From assembly GCF_003344045.1 (NCBI RefSeq), contig NZ_QFWX01000003.1, positions 434,001-498,000 of the forward strand: 64,000 nt of DNA. The letters are read 5' to 3'. The notes under the pieces were generated by a model, which saw only the letters and a program-made list of their open reading frames with translations, had not been told where the DNA came from and searched no databases. This stretch comes from Marinobacter vulgaris (GTDB taxonomy: Bacteria; Pseudomonadota; Gammaproteobacteria; Pseudomonadales; Oleiphilaceae). Position 1 is the first letter of the stretch; every line of letters begins with the position of its first letter. A program made the translations under genes and the position numbers. Shown here piece by piece: positions 27,426-34,670 of this stretch.

Positions 27426-28740
27426 TGACCACACTCCCGTCTGCGTTGACTTGCCAGGTCTGGATCGAGTTCTTGTGATAAATAGAGTTGGTGCCACGAA
27501 CCTGCCTGAGCTGAGCCAGCGTCGGTTGAACATACCCGGTTTCATCAATGACCCGGGATTGCAGCAGTGCAGGATTGCCGTTCCACTTCCACTCCAGGGA
27601 GAATCGGGTCAGCGACTTGGACATTACCGGCTCCCGCAATTGCGCCTTTTGCCAGTTCTGCCCGCCATCAACCGAAACGTCGACAGCTTTTACCTTTCCC
27701 CTGCCGCTCCATGCGAGACCTTCAATCTGATGTATACCCTTGCCACGCAATGGCATTTCTGGGCACGGCGATGTGATAACCGACTTGGCTTCCATAACCC
27801 AGGTGAAGCCATGGGCTGTGCCGTCTGCCATCAGATCGGTGTACTTGGATGTTTCCTCACGCTGCATCCACGGCTTGTCACCCACTTCCAGCCGGCGAAG
27901 CCACTTCACGTGGGTATTACCCTCCCAGCCCGGCACCACCAGGCGGATGGGGTAGCCCTGCTCGCGGCGCAGTGCCTCGCCGTTCTGGGCATAGGCCACA
28001 ATGACATCATCCAGGGCTTTCTCGAGCGGAATGCTCCGGGTCATGGCGGCACCATCTGCGCCTTCCGCCAACAACCACTTGCCCTCCGGCTTAATCCCGA
28101 CATCCTGCAGCAGCGTTGAAAGCCGAACACCGGTCCATTCGGCACAGCTCACCATACCGTGCAGGAACTGGAGGGAATTGAGCTGGGCACCACGCCATTC
28201 CATGCCGCCGTTGGCGGGACACTCGATAAAGTTGATCTGGGAAACGCTGGGGAATCGCTGCAGATCTTCCATGGAAAGAATGATCGGGCGCTCGACAAGG
28301 CCATGAATCATCAGACGGTGTAGCTGAGGGTCGATTTCCGGTCGGCCAGCATGATGGCGCTCGAAGAAAAGACCGTTCGGAGTGATAATGCCTTTCAGGT
28401 GTTGCAGTGGGGCAAAGCTGATGGACGAGACTTTGTCGGCGGTCAGCCAGGGTACGTTGCGACGGATGACCTCCTTTTCGAACGGAGATGGAACACCGTA
28501 TGGGTCGGTAACCACACCCGCTCCGAGAGTTCGGGTCCACGATGGAATCTCGGGGGGATACTGTGTGGCCGCAAGGGCCCTCGGAGCGATACCTGCGAGC
28601 GCACCCCCTACCATGGCACCACCGGCGGTGAACAGACCATTCCTGAGAAACCGTCTGCGTTCTGCTGAGGGTAAGCGTTCTGACTCTTCCAGGGCCACTT
28701 TGGGTACATCCCGGTTAAGACGGCGGAGTTTGCCGAGCAT
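27409..28740 (-). CDS. soxC: SoxC, molybdoprotein subunit of sulfane dehydrogenase
   Basis: The 443-aa precursor belongs to the sulfite oxidase family. It has a Tat-type signal (ERRRFLRNGLFTAGGAMVGG) and the molybdenum cysteine in INFIECPANGGMEWRG; C-terminal dimerisation domain VDVSVDGGQNWQKAQL is complete. SoxCD lets thiosulfate be fully oxidised to sulfate without stored sulfur. It is the first gene of the sox transcript; GGAGGAG precedes the ATG. Confidence 0.96.
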   Translation of the reverse strand: MLGKLRRLNRDVPKVALEESERLPSAERRRFLRNGLFTAGGAMVGGALAGIAPRALAATQYPPEIPSWTRTLGAGVVTDPYGVPSPFEKEVIRRNVPWLTADKVSSISFAPLQHLKGIITPNGLFFERHHAGRPEIDPQLHRLMIHGLVERPIILSMEDLQRFPSVSQINFIECPANGGMEWRGAQLNSLQFLHGMVSCAEWTGVRLSTLLQDVGIKPEGKWLLAEGADGAAMTRSIPLEKALDDVIVAYAQNGEALRREQGYPIRLVVPGWEGNTHVKWLRRLEVGDKPWMQREETSKYTDLMADGTAHGFTWVMEAKSVITSPCPEMPLRGKGIHQIEGLAWSGRGKVKAVDVSVDGGQNWQKAQLREPVMSKSLTRFSLEWKWNGNPALLQSRVIDETGYVQPTLAQLRQVRGTNSIYHKNSIQTWQVNADGSVVNVQLS

Positions 28741-28823
28741 ATTATTTTCTCCTCCTTCGATACCCTCGCGGGGCATTCGGCCGGCACGTCAGTATGGGAG
28801 TGACGGACGGTCTTGTTGTTTAT

Positions 28824-28839
28824 GTTATAAGGATATAAC
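28824..28839. promoter_or_regulatory. Palindrome at the sox promoter start point, candidate operator
   Basis: GTTATA and TATAAC are perfect inverted arms around a 4-base spacer. On the minus strand the repeat begins about 4 bases after the -10 element, so a bound repressor would cover the start point. ArsR-family SoxR repressors act at such AT-rich sites in other sox clusters; no such regulator gene is in this window. Confidence 0.55.
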
Positions 28840-28843
28840 TTTG

Positions 28844-28872
28844 TTTATAGACCTCTCGCGATCAGGTTACAA
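28844..28872 (-). promoter_or_regulatory. Sigma70-type promoter for the sox operon
   Basis: On the minus strand TTGTAA and TATAAA are separated by exactly 17 bases, about 105 bases upstream of the soxC ATG. This is the best promoter match in the sox/MBL divergent region. Confidence 0.6.
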
Positions 28873-28998
28873 GTGGTTTGAAATCCGGATTCATAAGACC
28901 TTCGTGGGTAAAACTGGCTTTTGGATACTGTTAATACGACGTGAAACTTGGCCAATACAGGCACTTATAGGCCGCGAAAAATAGAAGGAGAATCCGAA

Positions 28999-30006
28999 AT
29001 GCATGCAAAAAAAATTAAAATATTTATCAGACTCACCGGTGTGGCTGCCGCAATGCTGATCGGTTCAGGAACGCTGGCTGCCGAATCCGCACCGGAATAC
29101 CCCCCAGTCACGATTCCGTTTGAAGCGGAGTCCGTGAGCGTGGATAACGTTTACTATTTTTCTGGCCAGTCCGGAGTGCCGGGAAAGCAGAACGAAGGCT
29201 TCACGGCCAACGCCGGATTCGTAATCACCGAAGAGGGTGTGGTGGTGTTCGATGCCCTGGGGACACCAAGCCTGGGTGCCGCAATGGTTGATAAAATACG
29301 TGAACTGACGGCATTACCCATCACTCACGTTGTTATCAGTCATTATCATGCAGACCATGTTTATGGGCTCCAGGCCTTCAAGGATCTGACCGGAGCAGAG
29401 GTTGTCGCTCAGGAAGCATCCAGTGTCTATATCAATAGTCCGGACGCAGACCAGCGTCTCGAACAGCGCAGGCAAGCTCTGTCGCCCTGGGTAGATGAAA
29501 ACACCAGATTAGTCGCCCCTGATGTCACCTTTGAGAAGGAAACAACACTGGCATCCGGTGATTACCGATTCCGCATCGTGCATGCAGGACCCGCCCACGC
29601 GCCGGATGACAGCCTGATGATGGTGGAGCCCGCGGGCGTTCTGTTTTCCGGCGATATTATCCAGAATGACAGGGTTCCATACCTTGCCAGCCCCGAGGTG
29701 AACACCGGTAACTGGATGAGAGCCATTGATGAAGTACGGGGGATGGACCCCCGAATCCTGATACCCGGGCATGGCAGGGCATCGGAAAACGCCATGGAGG
29801 CCCTCAATTTCACCTATGACTATCTGGCGTATGTCCGGGACCGCATGGAGGCGGCGGTTGAGGCGTGGATTGAGTTCGAGGATGCCTACGAAGAGACGGA
29901 CTGGTCCCGTTACCAGAATCTGCCGGCGTTCGATGCGTCTAACAAGGCCAACGCCTATCGCGTTTACCTTGAAATGGAAAAGGCGGCATTCGGTGGCGGC
30001 GGCTAG
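28999..30006 (+). CDS. Exported MBL-fold metallohydrolase with intact zinc motif
   Basis: The 335-aa precursor has a signal peptide (LTGVAAAMLIGSGTLAA) and a complete metallo-beta-lactamase motif set: SHYHADHVYGL, AGPAHAPDDSL, LFSGDII and LIPGHGRAS. It is divergent from soxC, sharing its 258-base upstream region, and GAAGGAG precedes the ATG. It may act on a sulfur compound such as a persulfide or thioester, by analogy with other sox-linked MBL proteins; the substrate is not known. It contrasts with the altered MBL protein at the other end of the sox operon. Confidence 0.9.
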   Translation: MHAKKIKIFIRLTGVAAAMLIGSGTLAAESAPEYPPVTIPFEAESVSVDNVYYFSGQSGVPGKQNEGFTANAGFVITEEGVVVFDALGTPSLGAAMVDKIRELTALPITHVVISHYHADHVYGLQAFKDLTGAEVVAQEASSVYINSPDADQRLEQRRQALSPWVDENTRLVAPDVTFEKETTLASGDYRFRIVHAGPAHAPDDSLMMVEPAGVLFSGDIIQNDRVPYLASPEVNTGNWMRAIDEVRGMDPRILIPGHGRASENAMEALNFTYDYLAYVRDRMEAAVEAWIEFEDAYEETDWSRYQNLPAFDASNKANAYRVYLEMEKAAFGGGG

Positions 30007-30015
30007 AACAGACGA

Positions 30016-30720
30016 TCAGCGGACTGCAGTTGCCCGGGTGACTTTGTTCACTGAGCTGATTTCCTCGCCGTTCCAGATGAACTCGAAATGGGCACTCTGG
30101 ACAATACTGTGAACGTGCCTTGGCGTGAACAGCCCCCAACAGGTTGCACCGGGTTTTCTTACCGAGAGATATTGCAGCCCTTCTGAGCCGGCCTGGTAAA
30201 GCTTGCGTCCGAAAGCCCGGGAGGCTGTGTAACTCTCAGCGTCGTAGATCGGGTCTTCGAAGGGAATGGTCGTGGCGTCATGAAGTTGTGTCTGCCCTAC
30301 TTTGCATGTCAGCCCCCGAAAAACCAGCCTGTCATAGTCCAGGCCGTGAACCCCTTGCCAGTAACGTGACTGGTGATAAGCAACTTCGGCAATGGCGGTA
30401 TCAATGCTGTCGCCCATGTACAACACACCGTATTGACCATCACTGAAGCGGCTGCCCTCGGGATTCACGTGGGTAAACGGGCCGGTCGCGTAGGAGCACC
30501 CCGGAATTCCGAAAGGGATGTCTTCTTTGCGCACCAGATTAAGATTGCCCAGCTCTGTTTGCAGGCGCGGATTGGTCATCGCCTGGAGTTCATGAAGGGC
30601 GTCAAATTCATCCTCATCAGCGACATCGTCAAACAGACTGATGGGTGGGAATTTCGAGTTGATCAGGCGATAACCGACGAGGCTTGCCAATTTGATAACC
30701 GGGGGAAGGCCCTGGCTCAC
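30016..30720 (-). CDS. RES-domain toxin
   Basis: The 234-aa protein has the RES-domain pattern: early Arg in GYRLINSKFPP, RFSDGQYGVLYMGDSIDTAIAEVAYH with the conserved Glu, and Ser in YLSVRKPG. RES toxins degrade NAD+ and arrest growth. Its start overlaps the stop of the Xre-type antitoxin gene by four bases, the usual antitoxin-first order. It is convergent with the MBL gene. Confidence 0.92.
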   Translation of the reverse strand: MSQGLPPVIKLASLVGYRLINSKFPPISLFDDVADEDEFDALHELQAMTNPRLQTELGNLNLVRKEDIPFGIPGCSYATGPFTHVNPEGSRFSDGQYGVLYMGDSIDTAIAEVAYHQSRYWQGVHGLDYDRLVFRGLTCKVGQTQLHDATTIPFEDPIYDAESYTASRAFGRKLYQAGSEGLQYLSVRKPGATCWGLFTPRHVHSIVQSAHFEFIWNGEEISSVNKVTRATAVR

Positions 30721-31118
30721 CAGAGGCCCCCGCGCAGTACGTCGATGCGTTTGAAGGTTTCATAAAGCGCTGAGAACTGGCCCGTGCTGATGATCTCAAG
30801 GGGGCTCTTGCCGTTAAAAAACGGATTATCGTTCTTCAGGGCCATAAAACCGTAAACGTTTTTCGGATTCTCGAAGATCATACGCAAGCACCCGTGGATA
30901 TTGACCAGGTAGCTGAGCCGCTCGACCTGGTCATGGGTGAGGCTGGCCTGCTCCGGGTTCTTGCGGTACTTGTAGTATGCAGGTCGTGATATCTGCAGGA
31001 TTTTCTGAACCTGCTCCGGGGTACAGCCCCACCGGTCCAGAATTGTGAACACGGTTTTCAGGCCAACACCCGGGACTCTGCTTTTCTCAATGGGCTCGAG
31101 CTTCTGTGCGTGACTCAT
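30717..31118 (-). CDS. Xre/MbcA/ParS-type antitoxin of the RES toxin
   Basis: The 133-aa protein has an Xre-like N-terminal DNA-binding part (ILDRWGCTPEQVQKILQISR) and the C-terminal toxin-binding domain with RMIFENPKNVYGFMALKND and NPFFNGKSPLEIIS, the conserved MbcA/ParS/Xre motif. The ATG at 31118 is preferred to upstream TTG/GTG codons (31133). Together with the RES gene it forms a type II toxin-antitoxin pair that probably autoregulates at the palindrome upstream. Confidence 0.92.
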   Translation of the reverse strand: MSHAQKLEPIEKSRVPGVGLKTVFTILDRWGCTPEQVQKILQISRPAYYKYRKNPEQASLTHDQVERLSYLVNIHGCLRMIFENPKNVYGFMALKNDNPFFNGKSPLEIISTGQFSALYETFKRIDVLRGGLW

Positions 31119-31164
31119 GTTCAACACCACCAACGTCTGTCATCCGGCTTTTCAAGTTGGTATC

Positions 31165-31179
31165 AGTGTAGACTATACT
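31165..31179. promoter_or_regulatory. Near-palindrome, candidate Xre operator overlapping a -10 element
   Basis: The 15-base sequence AGTGTAGACTATACT is palindromic except for one position pair and its centre. On the minus strand it contains TATAGT, a good -10 match, 47 bases before the antitoxin start. Binding of the antitoxin here would block the promoter. Confidence 0.45.
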
Positions 31180-31215
31180 CCCACTCAAGTCCATCAATAG
31201 ACAAACCGGACAGCG

Positions 31216-31809
31216 TCAGTCCGCGTGGCTTTCGGCCAGTTCAGCGAGGCTCTTGTGCTCGCACTCTTTTTCCGCAAGGAATGAGTCCGAGGAGTCGATA
31301 AGGATATTGTCATCGCTCATGAAGCGACGCCCCAACAATGCCGGATAGGAAAACTTGCCGCGATCGGCGAGCGAAAACTCGGTTTTATGAGAGGTACCGG
31401 CAATGCAGAATTCCATAATGACGACGTACCGCCTTTGGGAGGATGCGCCCTTGCGCTTGATTTTAACGACGCGCTCAACCGGCAAATTGAATTCAAGAAT
31501 TACATCGTCCACCTCTGCACCGTCGGCATCATCCTGATCCTTATGGTCAGCCAGCGGTAGCTGGAAACTCACCCATTCTTCTTCACCTTTCTTGAAAGGC
31601 TCCACGTTAATGGCGTGCAGGGAAGATGTTTTTGCGCCCGTATCCAGGCGGGCCTTCAATCTCAGGCCTGTTTCTTCCATCACCACCCATTCCACAAAAC
31701 CGAGTTTTTCGGGAACGCTGTTTTTATCAGTGTGGGAATTGGCCAGCAGGAGTGCCGGGCTGAAAAGCAGCACCGCGGCGATAGATTTCATGAATGTTGA
31801 AAGCATCAT
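31216..31809 (-). CDS. Exported retropepsin-like aspartic protease (RimB/DUF785 type)
   Basis: The 197-aa precursor has a signal peptide (MKSIAAVLLFSPALLLANS) and the ATP-dependent zinc protease (retropepsin-like) motifs RLDTGAKTSSLHA and LLGRRFM. Cytoplasmic homologues sit beside rimK; exported ones such as this are found alone, so a role in the periplasm is likely but unknown. Its ATG overlaps the AcpH stop (ATGA), so the two are co-translated. Confidence 0.88.
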   Translation of the reverse strand: MMLSTFMKSIAAVLLFSPALLLANSHTDKNSVPEKLGFVEWVVMEETGLRLKARLDTGAKTSSLHAINVEPFKKGEEEWVSFQLPLADHKDQDDADGAEVDDVILEFNLPVERVVKIKRKGASSQRRYVVIMEFCIAGTSHKTEFSLADRGKFSYPALLGRRFMSDDNILIDSSDSFLAEKECEHKSLAELAESHAD

Positions 31810-32381
31810 GTGGCCTCTTTGGCGAAGTGTTTGAGTTGGGGAAAAAATATCAGAAAGCGGTGCTCCAGTTCGCTGTCGTGCTCCTCGATTTCTTCAATAA
31901 TCCCGCTGAACGCGTTCCTGAAGCGGATGCGGCCGGCGACGCGGTCCAGAGCATATCCGATGTTATCCAGCTCCATGTACGAGCGGAACCAGTCGTGGCG
32001 GACGATCTGGGAGGTCACCCGCTGCATGTGTTCGGGCATCAGTGATGAATTGGCATCAAGCTCTGCGTAAACCTGGTTGATAAAGGTATCCGGGTCCAGA
32101 TGACTGAAGCGTTGCCAGTTTCTTAACAGATAGTGATCATAGAGGATATCCAGGGCAACGCCCGCAAACCGGCGCCGCTGCGGGGAAAACAGTTGCTTGC
32201 TGGCGATAACGTCGGGATGGCGATCGGTGAACGCATCCACCGCACGGTGATGGTACAGCCCTGCCCTGACTCTGGCCGGAAGGTCCGCAGGAACGATGCC
32301 GCGGGCGAAATCTCCGAGCAGGCTTCCGACACGGGCCTGTGGGGAATCAGGGGAAAGAAAGAGATGGGCGAGGTGATTCAA
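31806..32381 (-). CDS. acpH: Acyl carrier protein phosphodiesterase AcpH
   Basis: The 191-aa protein matches AcpH (DUF479): MNHLAHLFLSP start, RVGSLLGDFARG, YHHRAVDAFTDRHP and DILYDHYLLRNWQRF, with HD-type metal residues. It removes phosphopantetheine from ACP. The start is TTG at 32381, supported by GGAG upstream and by the family's usual N-terminus. It overlaps the protease gene. Confidence 0.92.
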   Translation of the reverse strand: MNHLAHLFLSPDSPQARVGSLLGDFARGIVPADLPARVRAGLYHHRAVDAFTDRHPDVIASKQLFSPQRRRFAGVALDILYDHYLLRNWQRFSHLDPDTFINQVYAELDANSSLMPEHMQRVTSQIVRHDWFRSYMELDNIGYALDRVAGRIRFRNAFSGIIEEIEEHDSELEHRFLIFFPQLKHFAKEAT

Positions 32382-32450
32382 ACCGGCTCCTGCAATAATG
32401 GCGGCAAACAGGCGCCTGCCGCCAGAAAACCGGACCCGGAATCAATTGGA

Positions 32451-32996
32451 TCAGAAGCTGAAGGTTACCCCAAGCCCCAGGCCGTCAACGGTGGCACCAC
32501 TCTTGTCATAATACCGCATGTATTCGAGGTTACCAGCCACTTCCGGTGTTATGTCGACATTGACGCCGGCGCCATACGAGAAGTCGGTTTCATCTTCGGT
32601 TGTTGTTCCCAGCGCTGATTGCGCTTCCAGTTCGATACGGGTAAAGCCGAAGATCAGATAGGGCGTTGCCGGTGATTCATTCGCCAGGTTCAGGGTGGCG
32701 TAGCCGCCGAAAAAATTGTCCAGCGAATAGTCAACACCATCAATCTGGTCGTCATCGACGCCAAAGCCTGCCCGGGCTTCCAGTCCGAAATATGGCGAGA
32801 CCAATCCTCCGACCTTGGCGGATAGCGCGCCAACATCCACGTCGTCACGGCCGCTTTCAATGTCGATGAAGCTGTAGTTCAGGCCGGCATAGAGGCTGCC
32901 GCCACCGGATTTATAGATGTCCGCAGTGGCGGTCTGGGAAACAGCCAGGGCCGAAACTGAGGCAAGGCCCAACATCAGTGCAATTGGCTTTCTCAT
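32451..32996 (-). CDS. Small outer-membrane beta-barrel protein
   Basis: The 181-aa precursor has a signal peptide (LMLGLASVSALAVSQTATA) and alternating amphipathic strands ending in GLGLGVTFSF, the terminal Phe typical of barrels inserted by Bam. The strand pattern resembles OmpW/OmpA-like eight-stranded porin folds. GAAGGAG precedes the ATG. It is divergent from trkH. Function unknown. Confidence 0.87.
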   Translation of the reverse strand: MRKPIALMLGLASVSALAVSQTATADIYKSGGGSLYAGLNYSFIDIESGRDDVDVGALSAKVGGLVSPYFGLEARAGFGVDDDQIDGVDYSLDNFFGGYATLNLANESPATPYLIFGFTRIELEAQSALGTTTEDETDFSYGAGVNVDITPEVAGNLEYMRYYDKSGATVDGLGLGVTFSF

Positions 32997-33188
32997 AATC
33001 AATACTCCTTCTGGTTTCAGAACCACACTTACCAGCGGAAAGTGCAACAGTCTGACGATAAACACCAGTCGCAGGGTCCCGATTTACGCGGAATTTACAG
33101 TGATTTAATAAATTCTGGTAAGGCCCTGACACATCGGGGGTTCTACCTTGCGAAAGGGTCAGACCGCCTGTATTCTGTCGCGATCTCT

Positions 33189-34667
33189 TTGTTCAGCCGG
33201 CTTGAGCATCCTTTGAGAAATCTGAATCCCGTCATTTTTATCATCAGCGTCATGTTTATACTTCTGAGTATTTTCATGGTGTTGCCGGTGCTTCTTCTGG
33301 CGAAATCTGTCGCTCCGAATGCTCTTGCCTTTGCCGAGTCTGCAAGTATCTGCTTCGGCGTTGGCCTGCTGGGCATTGTGACCACCTACCGTCAGCCCAG
33401 AGACCTCAAGCCTCGATACATGTTTGTTCTGACAGTATCAAGCTGGTTCATCATTGCCCTGCTCTCCTCAATTCCTTTCTATCTCAGTGACCTGGGACTG
33501 ACACTTGCCGAGGCAGTGTTCGAAGGCACCTCCGGCATTACCACCACGGGCGCGACGGTGCTCACTGGTCTCGATACGATGGACCAGGACCTCCTTCTGT
33601 GGCGCTCGATCCTGCAGTGGATTGGAGGCATCGGCATCATCGGCATGTTCGTTGCGGTCATGCCCTTCCTTCGTGTTGGCGGTATGAGGCTGTTTGCAAC
33701 GGAGTCCTCGGAGTGGACCGACAAGGCTCTGCCACGGATGAAAACCCTCAGCCGTGGCCTGCTTTTCGTCTACTTCGGGTTCACGGTGATTGCGGTAACC
33801 ACCTACTCATTTTCCGGGATGAGTCTTTTTGATGCCTTTAACCACGGCCTGACCAGCATTGCTACGGGGGGCTTTTCCACCTCCGACATGTCCATGGGCA
33901 AATTCGATTCCAATCTGATTCTGCTGCAGGCAACGCTGTTCATGATGATTGGCAGCCTGCCCTTTTTCCTCTTTGTACGGGAACTGCACGGCCAGCACGG
34001 GGTACTGTTCCGTGACCAACAGGTGCGCCTGTTCCTGACCATACTGCTGGTCATTCCTGCCTTGCTTACGGTCTATCGCTGGTATGTGGCTCCGGGGGAG
34101 TTCGACCTTGTAAACGGTTATGTATCGACTCTGTTCAACGTGACATCCGTAGTCACCACAACCGGATACGCCTCCGAGGATTACTCTGCCTGGGGGCCTC
34201 TGGCTTTTGTTCTGTTCTTCTTTCTGATGTTTGTGGGCGGGTGTTCAGGGTCTACCGCCGGTGGCATGAAGATTTTCCGCTTCCAGCTATCGCTGATTGT
34301 TCTGCGGGAACAGTTAATGCGCCTGCTGCACCCGCGAGCCGTTTTTACCCGTAACTATAATGGCCGCGCTGTGAGTGACGAGATCATCTCCTCGATGATC
34401 GCCTACACTTTTATCTTTCTGCTGAGCCTGTTGATCATAACGATTGCGTTGGCGGCCATGCAGCTTGATTTCATAACCAGCCTGTCAGGAGCCCTGACCG
34501 TCCTCACAAACGTAGGGCCCGCCCTTGGTGACACCATTGGCCCGGCGGGCACCTTTGCGCCATTGCCCGAGGCGGCCAAGTGGATTCTGTCCGTAGGCAT
34601 GCTGATGGGGCGTCTGGAGATTCTCAGTGTGGTGATCGTACTTTCACCGGCCTTCTGGCGCAGCTGA
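33189..34667 (+). CDS. trkH: TrkH-family potassium transport protein
   Basis: The protein has the repeated membrane-pore-membrane layout of TrkH/KtrB, with selectivity-filter-like loops GTSGITTTGATV, SIATGGFST, VVTTTGYAS and LTNVGPALG, and the GGCSGSTAGGMKIFR segment. It would import K+ at the inner membrane with a TrkA partner, not seen here. The start is uncertain: TTG 33189 gives 492 aa, close to the family length; a GTG at 33042 would add 49 residues that look non-coding. The stop is 3 bases from the end of the convergent phosphorylase gene. Confidence 0.92.
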   Translation: MFSRLEHPLRNLNPVIFIISVMFILLSIFMVLPVLLLAKSVAPNALAFAESASICFGVGLLGIVTTYRQPRDLKPRYMFVLTVSSWFIIALLSSIPFYLSDLGLTLAEAVFEGTSGITTTGATVLTGLDTMDQDLLLWRSILQWIGGIGIIGMFVAVMPFLRVGGMRLFATESSEWTDKALPRMKTLSRGLLFVYFGFTVIAVTTYSFSGMSLFDAFNHGLTSIATGGFSTSDMSMGKFDSNLILLQATLFMMIGSLPFFLFVRELHGQHGVLFRDQQVRLFLTILLVIPALLTVYRWYVAPGEFDLVNGYVSTLFNVTSVVTTTGYASEDYSAWGPLAFVLFFFLMFVGGCSGSTAGGMKIFRFQLSLIVLREQLMRLLHPRAVFTRNYNGRAVSDEIISSMIAYTFIFLLSLLIITIALAAMQLDFITSLSGALTVLTNVGPALGDTIGPAGTFAPLPEAAKWILSVGMLMGRLEILSVVIVLSPAFWRS

Positions 34668-34670
34668 CCG

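Noticed and set aside
33042-33188. N-terminal extension of TrkH from a GTG at 33042
   Set aside because: The extra 49 residues look non-coding, are absent from the usual TrkH length and would squeeze the promoter of the divergent outer-membrane gene.
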